Source: Pseudomonadota bacterium (GTDB taxonomy: Bacteria > Pseudomonadota > Alphaproteobacteria > Rhodospirillales > Magnetospirillaceae). Taken from it: a stretch of DNA of 51,596 nucleotides. Location of the stretch: contig JAEXAH010000043.1 of assembly GCA_023458315.1 (NCBI GenBank), positions 1-51,596 of the forward strand, written 5' to 3'. The position numbers and the translations under genes are program-made. Below, in pieces: positions 27,970 to 34,794 of this stretch; position 1 is the stretch's first letter; the number at the start of each line of letters is the position of its first letter. A model generated the notes under the pieces. It did not search any database, was not told the DNA's origin, and saw nothing but the letters and a program-made list of their open reading frames with translations.

Positions 27970-29007
27970 ATGAAGGACGTGGATCACAACGCGGCGGTAC
28001 GCATGATCACCGACACCCTGAAGGGGCCGGTGGCGGCGGTGTTCCGTGAACTGATCCCGGCGTTCGGCGACATGGACGGCGAGGAATTCTATGATTCCGT
28101 GCTGTCGTCCTCGGACATGCTGCACGGCCTGATGCTGATCTTCAACAAGCGGCGCGACGCCTTTGCCCGGCTGCTGGTGGACGGCCAGGGCCGCCCGGTG
28201 CGCGACGATTTCGTCCGCCTGCGCTGCGGCCGTTCGGTGCACGATATCGTGTCGATGATCGTGCGCACCCACGCCAAGAAGCATTTCCGCGCCACCCTGG
28301 GCGGCGACCCCAACGACCCGGCCAGCAAGGCCGGGCGGCTGTACCAGGCCATGAACGAATACCTGATCCATGAATGGCAGGTGCCGCTGGTGCCGCAATA
28401 CGCCGCCCTGCCGGTGGACAAGGTGCGCGAGATGGGGCCGATGCTGCTGGAACTGAAGACGCCCGAGGCGGTACGCGCGGTGGTCGAGCAGGCCAACGCC
28501 CGCCGCGCCGAGGTGTCGCTGCCGGAAATCAGCGCGCCGCCCGCCAACGCCAATTCCAACGCGTCCGCCATGGTCGAGGCGCGGCAGAAGCTGGAAAGCA
28601 TGGTGGTCGAGAACCGTTCGCGCGAAGAGGGCTTCTGGTGGGAAACCCTGAACGACAATCAGGTGCGGCTGGCCCTGTCCAATCCCGGCGAAACCCAGAT
28701 GCGCGAACTGACCGCCGCTTTCTGCCAGTTGGGCGATGCCACCCGGTCCGAATTGCTGGCGCCGCTGGGCCTGTCGCTGTATCAGGCGGCGGTGCTGCTG
28801 GGGACCTGCTATCGGGTGCTGGGCCGCGCCGGTTTCGCCCAGATTTTCGGGAAACCGGGCAATTCCGTCGCCGTCCGCGCCTTCACCGAACGTCTCAAGG
28901 TCAAGGGCGTCAATTCCCGCGCCGACATCCGATCCCTGGGCCGTCAGGTCGAGGCGGTGGTGGCGGCCATGCCGCGCCCCAAGGGTGTGTCCCAGGCGGC
29001 GCAATAG
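27970..29007 (+). CDS. Unknown soluble protein, 345 residues
   Basis: A charged, mostly helical protein without signal peptide or membrane segment. The N-terminal part (about 1-165) includes DMDGEEFYDSVLSSSDMLHG and IVRTHAKKHFRATLGGDP. A polar linker at 185-205 (SAPPANANSNASAM) leads to a C-terminal helical domain with EEGFWWETLNDNQVRLAL and GTCYRVLGRAGFAQIFGKPG. I recognise no domain. The longer upstream open frame overlaps the previous gene and is not used; the ATG at 27970 is preceded by GGGCGGCGC only. The two-domain layout with a linker suggests an adaptor or regulator, which is a guess. Confidence 0.65.
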   Translation: MKDVDHNAAVRMITDTLKGPVAAVFRELIPAFGDMDGEEFYDSVLSSSDMLHGLMLIFNKRRDAFARLLVDGQGRPVRDDFVRLRCGRSVHDIVSMIVRTHAKKHFRATLGGDPNDPASKAGRLYQAMNEYLIHEWQVPLVPQYAALPVDKVREMGPMLLELKTPEAVRAVVEQANARRAEVSLPEISAPPANANSNASAMVEARQKLESMVVENRSREEGFWWETLNDNQVRLALSNPGETQMRELTAAFCQLGDATRSELLAPLGLSLYQAAVLLGTCYRVLGRAGFAQIFGKPGNSVAVRAFTERLKVKGVNSRADIRSLGRQVEAVVAAMPRPKGVSQAAQ

Positions 29008-29092
29008 ACCCGATTTCGCAAATCACTCGCAATCGCTATTGCGCCCGCGCCGACGCCGTGCGACCCTGACAGGAAGCCCAAGGAGGTCTTCC

Positions 29093-29242
29093 ATGTTCCT
29101 GTGGCGCAGCCTGTCGCCTTCCGCCCTTGCCGCCGTCGCCGCCGCCCTGACCCGGTCCCGGCCGGCCGAGGCGCCGTCCTCGGCCGCCGCCGCTCCGGCC
29201 AAGGACGCCGGGAACGGCGAAACCGGCATTGCGAAAAATTAA
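29093..29242 (+). CDS. Small Ala-rich protein, 49 residues
   Basis: The frame encodes MFLWRSLSPSALAAVAAALT followed by an Ala/Pro/Ser-rich tail ending GETGIAKN. It is preceded by AAGGAGG at ideal spacing, one of the best ribosome-binding sites in the window, which is the main reason to accept it. The N-terminus could be a short membrane segment or signal. No family recognised. Confidence 0.5.
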   Translation: MFLWRSLSPSALAAVAAALTRSRPAEAPSSAAAAPAKDAGNGETGIAKN

Positions 29243-29325
29243 TACCCAAGCTTCGCGCTAAGCTATTGACGCGCCGCCCGGTTGCGGGCGTCATAAGGGG
29301 CCATGATCAACAAGGCCCGGATTTC

Positions 29326-30093
29326 ATGACCATCGACCCGCGCGCGACCCTGTGGAACCAGTTCATTCTGGCCGCCGCGATCGCCCGCATGGCGCGCCCG
29401 GTGGCGGAAAAGGCCGGGGACGATCTGGTTTATTTCTCCTACACCGACACCCATGCCGGGGCCGGGGTTCTGCCGGGTCCGCTGGCGGCGGCCGGAAGCA
29501 TGATCGAAAATCACGGCCGTTTCGGCAACCGCGCCTGGTTCGCCGCCGTGCCCGGCCCCTTGCCGCCCGAGGCGCATCCCGGATCGTGGGTGCTGGCCGG
29601 GCGGGTGCTGGCGGCGGTGGGCGGTCCGCAACTGGCCATCGAGATGGACGTCAACGACATCGACCCGGCGGCCATGGAGGCGGCCAAGGCGGCCCGCGAA
29701 CGCGGCTGGGTGCGGCTGTGGAGCCACGACTGGTTCCTGTTCCTGCGGTCGCGGCTGAAGCGGCCGGAACCGCCGCATTTCGTCTTCGTCGATCCGCCGT
29801 CCGACGATCCGCGCGGCCCGGCCTATGGCATCGACGCCGCCATCCTGATGGACACCCTGGCGGTGCCGTACATGCTCAGCTATCCGGCGCGCGGCTGCCA
29901 GCGGGCCATCGACCAGGTCGGCCGCACCGGGCTGGAACTGATCCTGCCCGATGGCGACGGCTTCGGCGTTCTGCTGGGCGGCGGCGCCGAGACGGCGGTG
30001 CTGGACGTCATCTCGGATTTGCGGGTTCTGGCGGAAATCCTGGGCGGCCAATTCGTGCCGCGCCTGCCGGAAACGGTGGATTACGCGATTTAG
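29326..30093 (+). CDS. RlmJ-like putative rRNA methyltransferase
   Basis: A 255-residue protein with two motifs of the RlmJ family (N6-adenine methyltransferase of 23S rRNA A2030): DTHAGAG at 41-47, the SAM-binding loop region, and FVFVDPPSD at 153-160 where RlmJ has a DPPY catalytic motif. The YMLSYPARG segment matches the YALWYPV region. The usual N-terminal HAGNHADVLKH is missing and the catalytic aromatic residue is Ser159, so it is either a divergent methyltransferase or has lost activity. A 16-base CGCCCG/CGGGCG hairpin lies about 40 bases upstream. Confidence 0.55.
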   Translation: MTIDPRATLWNQFILAAAIARMARPVAEKAGDDLVYFSYTDTHAGAGVLPGPLAAAGSMIENHGRFGNRAWFAAVPGPLPPEAHPGSWVLAGRVLAAVGGPQLAIEMDVNDIDPAAMEAAKAARERGWVRLWSHDWFLFLRSRLKRPEPPHFVFVDPPSDDPRGPAYGIDAAILMDTLAVPYMLSYPARGCQRAIDQVGRTGLELILPDGDGFGVLLGGGAETAVLDVISDLRVLAEILGGQFVPRLPETVDYAI

Positions 30094-30131
30094 CAAGCCG
30101 CGGAAAAACTCTCGAACACCCCATTTTTCAG

Positions 30132-30309
30132 TTCATCGCGGAATTCCGGGGAAATGCTCGTCATGGCCGGGCTTGACCCGGCCATCCACGTTTGTCCGCG
30201 GGCATCTCAGGGAAAGACGGGAACAGGCGGCGCCGCGTGGATGCCCGGATCAAGTCCGGGCATGACGGAAACGGTTGCGGAGCCAACAGACCCGCAAATC
30301 CGCGATGAA
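30132..30309. repeat. Dispersed palindromic repeat with terminal inverted repeats (copy B)
   Basis: This 178-bp sequence is the partner of the element at 20646-20824 and shares its core palindrome (30160-30266). The termini are perfect 11-bp inverted repeats (TTCATCGCGGA and TCCGCGATGAA), extendable to 12. A 9-bp direct repeat CCATTTTTC flanks it (30121-30129 and 30311-30319), which may be a target-site duplication and so evidence of past transposition. No coding capacity. Confidence 0.88.
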
Positions 30310-30321
30310 CCCATTTTTCCC

Positions 30322-30422
30322 GTCACCCCCGCGAAGGCGGGGGCCCATGTTGGGGAAAGATACTGACTTCACCGCAATATCTGGAATGCGGACACATGGA
30401 TTCCCGCTTTCGCGGGAATGAC
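30322..30422. repeat. Second family of paired-hairpin repeat
   Basis: This 101-bp sequence begins GTCACCCCCGCGAAGGCGGG and ends with a CCCGCTTTCGCGGGAATGAC arm, so two G+C-rich hairpins point toward each other around an A+T-rich centre. ACATGG near the right arm mirrors CCATGT near the left. It differs from the copy A/B family and lies 12 bases beyond copy B. Arms of this type (CCCGCTTTCGCGGG) are common in alphaproteobacterial intergenic repeats. Confidence 0.75.
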
Positions 30423-30441
30423 GCTCATTTTCCGCAGCTCG

Positions 30442-31212
30442 CTAGCTTTCCAATCGCCGCAATTCCGCTTCGATCTCGGCGGCGCGGGGATCGTTGAGGC
30501 GGCGGAACAGGGTGACGGCGTGGCGCAGGGCGTCGCGGCAATCGGCGGTGTTGCCCAGGGACCGTAACAGATGGCCCAGGGCGTGCTGGGCGTTGGCTTC
30601 GCCCAGGATGTCGCCCGCCTGCTGGTAAAGCCCGATGGCGGTTTCCAGTTGGTCGTGGGCGCGGTCGGGGTGGTTCAGGCGGCGGTTCTGCCCGGCCGCC
30701 GCGCGCAGGGCGTGGGCCTGGCCCAAGGTGTCGCCCGCGCGGGCGTACAGGGTCAGCGCCTCGGTGTAATGGTCCAGCGCCAGATCCTGGCGGCCCTGCG
30801 CCCGCTCCAGATGGCCCCGCCGCTTGGCGACGTGGGCCAGCCCCGACAGGTCGCCCGCCCCGTGATAGAGCGCGCGGGCGGCGTCATAGCAGTGCAGCGC
30901 CTCGGCGGGATTGTCCTCGGTTTCGGCCAGTCGGCCCAGCCGCACCAGGATGCCGCCCTGGCCGCGTTGGTCGCCGTCGCGGGCGAACAGGGCACGGGCG
31001 TCGGCATAGGCTTCGCGGGCCAGGGCGGCGTGCCCGGTTTCGCGTTCGAAATCGCCCAGCAGGGTCAGGGCCTGGGCCTCGCCCGCGCCATCGTCCGACT
31101 GGTGATAGAGCATGCGGGCGCGGCGGAACGCCTCGCGCGCTTGCTGGTGCTGGCCGGACAGCCACAGGGCTTCCGCCTCGCTCAGGATGGTGTCGGCGGC
31201 CGTCTTGGTCAT
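30442..31212 (-). CDS. Tetratricopeptide-repeat protein
   Basis: A 256-residue cytoplasmic protein made of about six TPR units, with recurring patterns such as EAEALWLSGQHQQAREAFRR, ALTLLGDFERETGHAALARE, LVRLGRLAETEDNPAEAL and HALGHLLRSLGNTADCRDAL. TPR arrays are protein-interaction scaffolds; no catalytic domain is attached. It stands alone, between the repeat cluster and a divergently transcribed pentapeptide-repeat gene. The partner is unknown. Confidence 0.88.
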   Translation of the reverse strand: MTKTAADTILSEAEALWLSGQHQQAREAFRRARMLYHQSDDGAGEAQALTLLGDFERETGHAALAREAYADARALFARDGDQRGQGGILVRLGRLAETEDNPAEALHCYDAARALYHGAGDLSGLAHVAKRRGHLERAQGRQDLALDHYTEALTLYARAGDTLGQAHALRAAAGQNRRLNHPDRAHDQLETAIGLYQQAGDILGEANAQHALGHLLRSLGNTADCRDALRHAVTLFRRLNDPRAAEIEAELRRLES

Positions 31213-31333
31213 GGCATCGACTCCTGGAACCGTTCCCTGTCCTTAGGGTAGGCCCGAAGCGGTCGGCGGTAAAGCGTCGCCCTGTCCGGAAATATCGCTT
31301 TGCCGCGCCGCGCCGGGGGATTAAACCTAGGAC

Positions 31334-31837
31334 ATGCGTATTGCGTTCCTGTTGCTCATGGGTGTTGTCGCGGTCGTCTGCCGCCCGATCGAGGCGGCGG
31401 CCGCCGATTGCAACCAACCGGCCGAGCCCCGGGTGGACTGGCAGCGTTGCTACGTCGATGGCCGCGACTTCACCGCCCACGACCTGACCGCCGCCCGCCT
31501 GCGCGAGACGAGCTTTCAGCGCGCCGTGCTGGACCGTGCCGTGCTGGTGGGGGCCGACGCGTATCGCGCCCGCTTCCTGGGCGCCGCCATGAAGGCGGCA
31601 CGGCTGGATCAGGGCGTGTTCGCCGAGGCAGACTTCACCAAGGCCGACCTCAGCGGCGCCTCGTTGCGCGACGCCGATTTGCGCCGCGCCAAGTTCTTTC
31701 GCGCCACCCTGCGCGGCGCCGACCTGACCGGCGCCAAGACGCTGGGGGCCGATTTCTTCAACGCCGACCTGTCGGGCGCCCGCTGGGTGGACGGCAGCCG
31801 GATCTGCGCCGAGGGCTCCCTCGGCCAATGCAACTGA
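31334..31837 (+). CDS. Exported pentapeptide-repeat protein
   Basis: A 167-residue protein with a signal peptide (MRIAFLLLMGVVAVVCRPIE and the following AAAA) and a right-handed quadrilateral beta-helix of A(D/N)LXX-type repeats from about residue 60 to 155 (for example ADFTKADLSGASLRDADLR and GADLTGAKTLGADFFNADLS). Cysteines at both ends (DCNQ, QRCYV, SRICAEG, GQCN) suggest disulfide caps, consistent with export. Function cannot be assigned. It lies 18 bases before the diguanylate cyclase gene on the same strand. Confidence 0.85.
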   Translation: MRIAFLLLMGVVAVVCRPIEAAAADCNQPAEPRVDWQRCYVDGRDFTAHDLTAARLRETSFQRAVLDRAVLVGADAYRARFLGAAMKAARLDQGVFAEADFTKADLSGASLRDADLRRAKFFRATLRGADLTGAKTLGADFFNADLSGARWVDGSRICAEGSLGQCN

Positions 31838-31855
31838 GGCGAAGGGTAGCCCACG

Positions 31856-32926
31856 GTGGGAATCAAGTTCGCGGACCCCTATGACGTCGCCGCCCATTGC
31901 GCCCGCGCCGCGCTGGGCATGATGGACCGTCATGGCGTGCCGGCGCACCCCAACAATTTCATGGTGTGGTACGCCTTCGTCGCCGACCGCGACCCCGATC
32001 TGACCAAGGCGGTCAACGGCATCCTGCGCTCGGGGCAGAAATTCAGCGATGACGCCTGCGCCGAATTGTACGAACGCTTCTTCGGCACCAGCCAGCACGA
32101 GGCCGAATTGCGCGCCGTGGGCAAGCGCATCGAGGACGCGGTGGCCCGCGTGCTGGAATATCTGGTGACGGCCAATGCCGGGGCGGCGCAATACGGCGAG
32201 GCGCTGCAAAGCTTCTCGGGCGAGCTTCAGGTCAAGGACCCGGCCGATCTGGGCGTGCTGGTGCGCTCGATCCTCGACGAAACCAAGCTGATGATCGAGG
32301 TCAATCGCCAGTTGGAGCAGCGGCTGGAAACCTCGTCCACGGAAATCGCCCGTCTGCGCGAGGATCTGGACCAGTTGAAGCGCGAGGCCACCACCGACGC
32401 GCTGACCGGACTGGCCAACCGCAAGCTGTTCGACGTCGCCCTGCGCGAAGCGGCGCTGGAATCCGAGGAAGAGCGCAAGTTCCTGTCGCTGCTGATGGTC
32501 GATATCGACTTCTTCAAGCAGTTCAACGACAGCCACGGCCACATGCTGGGCGATCAGGTGCTGAAACTGGTGGCCCGCACCATCCAGGACAGCATCAAGG
32601 GCAAGGACACCGCCGCCCGTTACGGCGGCGAGGAATTCGCCATCATCCTGCCCGACACCCGCCTGAAGGATGCGGTGTCCCTGGCCGAGAACATCCGCCG
32701 TCTGGTGGCCGGACGCAAGGTGCTGAACCGCCGCACCAGCCAGGTGTTGGGGCAGGTGACATTGTCCATCGGCGTGGCGGAATACGAATTCGGCGAGACG
32801 CTGGGCGCCTTTGTCCACCGCGCCGACGAAGCCCTGTACCTGTCCAAGCGCCAGGGCCGCAACCGGGTGATGAGCCAGGACGACCTGACCAGCAGCAATC
32901 ACCTGGAATTCGACGAAAGCGAATGA
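31856..32926 (+). CDS. Diguanylate cyclase (GGDEF family)
   Basis: A 356-residue enzyme making cyclic di-GMP from two GTP. The C-terminal GGDEF domain starts at DALTGLANR (181-189) and carries the active-site GGEEF at 257-261. The product-inhibition site (RxxD five residues before the signature) reads KGKD at 248-251, so the canonical I-site is absent. The N-terminal 170 residues form a helical domain (NNFMVWYAFVADRDPDL) and a coiled coil, with no membrane segment. The start is GTG, with AGGGT upstream. Its stop overlaps the exonuclease start by four bases (ATGA). Confidence 0.92.
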   Translation: MGIKFADPYDVAAHCARAALGMMDRHGVPAHPNNFMVWYAFVADRDPDLTKAVNGILRSGQKFSDDACAELYERFFGTSQHEAELRAVGKRIEDAVARVLEYLVTANAGAAQYGEALQSFSGELQVKDPADLGVLVRSILDETKLMIEVNRQLEQRLETSSTEIARLREDLDQLKREATTDALTGLANRKLFDVALREAALESEEERKFLSLLMVDIDFFKQFNDSHGHMLGDQVLKLVARTIQDSIKGKDTAARYGGEEFAIILPDTRLKDAVSLAENIRRLVAGRKVLNRRTSQVLGQVTLSIGVAEYEFGETLGAFVHRADEALYLSKRQGRNRVMSQDDLTSSNHLEFDESE

Positions 32927-33447
32927 CCCGTTTCGCCGCCATAGATTTCGAAACCGCCGATAACGGCCGTGACGCCGCCTGTTCGGTCGCCCTGGTGGTG
33001 GCCGAGAACGGCCGCATCGTCCACTCGGTCAGCCGCCTGATCCGGCCGCCGCGCCCGCGCGTCATGTTCACCGAAATCCACGGCCTGACCTGGCAGGACG
33101 TCAAGGATTCCCCCACCTTCGCCGGGGTGTGGCCGGAACTGGCCGATGTGGTGGCCGGGGTGGACTTCCTGGCCGCCCACAACGCCGCCTTCGACCGCCG
33201 CGTGCTGGAAGGCTGTTGCGACGCCTATGCCCTGCCGATGCCGCGCAAGCCGTTCCTGTGCACGGTGCAACTGGCCCGCGACGTGTGGAACCTGCGCCCG
33301 ACCAAGCTGCCGGACGTGGCCCGCCACCTGTGCCTTCAGCTCAACCACCACGATGCCCTGTCCGACGCCACCGCCTGCGCCAACATCGTGCTGGCGGCGA
33401 TGGCGGAAGGCTACGACATGCGGCGACGGCTTCCGGCCTACGCCTGA
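32923..33447 (+). CDS. DnaQ-like 3'-5' exonuclease (DEDDh)
   Basis: A 174-residue exonuclease domain protein. Exo I is IDFET with Asp8 and Glu10, Exo II is AAHNAAFDRRVLE, and Exo III is HHDALSDATAC with the His and Asp of the DEDDh type. It resembles the stand-alone exonuclease of the DNA polymerase III epsilon/RNase T group and has no polymerase-binding tail. It is translationally coupled to the diguanylate cyclase (four-base overlap), a pairing without a known functional basis. It ends four bases from a convergent transporter gene. Confidence 0.9.
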   Translation: MTRFAAIDFETADNGRDAACSVALVVAENGRIVHSVSRLIRPPRPRVMFTEIHGLTWQDVKDSPTFAGVWPELADVVAGVDFLAAHNAAFDRRVLEGCCDAYALPMPRKPFLCTVQLARDVWNLRPTKLPDVARHLCLQLNHHDALSDATACANIVLAAMAEGYDMRRRLPAYA

Positions 33448-33451
33448 CGGC

Positions 33452-34699
33452 CTACCACCCCATCCAGCCGCCCAGCCACAGCCAGCCCATGCCCAACGCC
33501 ATGGTGGCGGCGGTCATGGGGATGCCGGCGCGGGCGAAGTCCAGGAAGGACAGGCGGGTTCCGGCGCGGGCGGCGCGTTCGGCGACGATGATGTTGGCCA
33601 GACTGCCGACCAGCAGCAGATTGCCCGCCAGGGTGGACAGCAGCGCCAGACCGTACAGCGGTCCCGGCTCGGCCACCGGCCACACCGACAGCAGCAGCAT
33701 GGTGGCGGGGACGTTGCCGATGGTGTTGCTGGCCGCCGTCATCAGTGGCGCCATGACGCTGAGGCGGTGCGGCATCCAGCCGCTTTCCGCCAGGATTTCC
33801 GCGCCGCGTGCCGCCATCCCGGTTCCGGCGAAGGCATCCGTCACCACGAACAGCCCGGCGAACAGCACCAGCAGGTGCCAGTCCACGGCGCCGATCATGT
33901 CGCGGCTGGCCAGGCGGCGGCTCATCAACAGGAAGGCGGCGATGATCAGCGCGCCAATCTCGCGCGGCAGATCGGTGGCGAACAGCGCCAGCAGGAACAC
34001 CACCGCCGCCACGCCCTTGCCGGTCTGCCACGGATCGGGGCGCGGCAGCGGTTGCGGCACGATGGGGGTGGGGGTGGCGGCCAGTTCCCGGCGCCACACC
34101 GCGCGCACCACCAGGAACACCAGCCCCAGCGACAGTAATCCCGGCACGCCGCAGGCCACCAGGAAGCGCCAGAAATCCAAGCCGCCGACCTGACCGATCA
34201 GGATGTTCTGGGGGTTGCCGATGATGGTCATGGCGCTGCCCGCATTGGCGCCGCCCGCCAGTCCCAGCAGGAACGGGCGCGGGTCCAGACCACGGCGGCG
34301 GATGCCCTCGGCGACGATGGGGGTCATGGCGAAGACCACGATGTCGTTGGCCAGAACCGCCGACAGCAGCCCCGACACCACGATGGTGATCAGCAGCAGG
34401 CGGTCGCTGCCGCCCCGCGCCGCCGCCACCCGCGCCGCCGCCGCCGTATAGAACCCCGCCTCCTGGAACTGGCTGGACACGATCATCAGCGCGAACAGCA
34501 ACAGCAGGGTCGGCATGTTGATGGCCGCCCCGGCATGTTCCAGATCCACGGCCCCGCCCGCCAACAACGCCACCAGCCCCAGCAGGGCGATGCCGGTACG
34601 GTCCAGCCGCAGCCCGGGCACGCGGCCCAGCGCCATGCCCACATAGGTGAAGGCAAAGACGGAAACGGTCAGCGTTTCAAGGGCGGGCAGGGATTCCAT
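33452..34699 (-). CDS. ArsB/NhaD-type ion transporter (IT superfamily)
   Basis: A 415-residue integral membrane protein with about 11 helices in two inverted halves. Family motifs are LSAVLANDIVVFAMTPI and IIGNPQNILIGQ in the first half, and SNTIGNVPATMLL with NLLLVGSLANIIVAERA in the second. These fit the ArsB/NhaD/SLC13 fold; substrate (arsenite, sodium/proton, or dicarboxylate) cannot be decided from sequence, and no arsR, arsC or other ars gene is nearby. It faces uvrD across a 95-base shared promoter region. Confidence 0.88.
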   Translation of the reverse strand: MESLPALETLTVSVFAFTYVGMALGRVPGLRLDRTGIALLGLVALLAGGAVDLEHAGAAINMPTLLLLFALMIVSSQFQEAGFYTAAAARVAAARGGSDRLLLITIVVSGLLSAVLANDIVVFAMTPIVAEGIRRRGLDPRPFLLGLAGGANAGSAMTIIGNPQNILIGQVGGLDFWRFLVACGVPGLLSLGLVFLVVRAVWRRELAATPTPIVPQPLPRPDPWQTGKGVAAVVFLLALFATDLPREIGALIIAAFLLMSRRLASRDMIGAVDWHLLVLFAGLFVVTDAFAGTGMAARGAEILAESGWMPHRLSVMAPLMTAASNTIGNVPATMLLLSVWPVAEPGPLYGLALLSTLAGNLLLVGSLANIIVAERAARAGTRLSFLDFARAGIPMTAATMALGMGWLWLGGWMGW

Positions 34700-34773
34700 G
34701 GCAGGACATTACACGTGTTTCGCGTCTGTTCCCAGCGCCGCGAGGGTGGAATTGGCCCTAGGCGGCGAAAAAT

Positions 34774-34788
34774 GTTCCCGCTATATTC
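34774..34788 (+). promoter_or_regulatory. Candidate LexA (SOS) box at uvrD
   Basis: GTTC-N7-ATTC lies 6 bases before the uvrD ATG and overlaps a TATATT that could be the -10 box (34782-34787). The alphaproteobacterial LexA consensus is GTTC-N7-GTTC, so there is one mismatch. A near match of the mirrored form occurs at recA. If TATATT is the -10 box, the uvrD message would be nearly leaderless. Confidence 0.4.
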
Positions 34789-34794
34789 CGGGGT

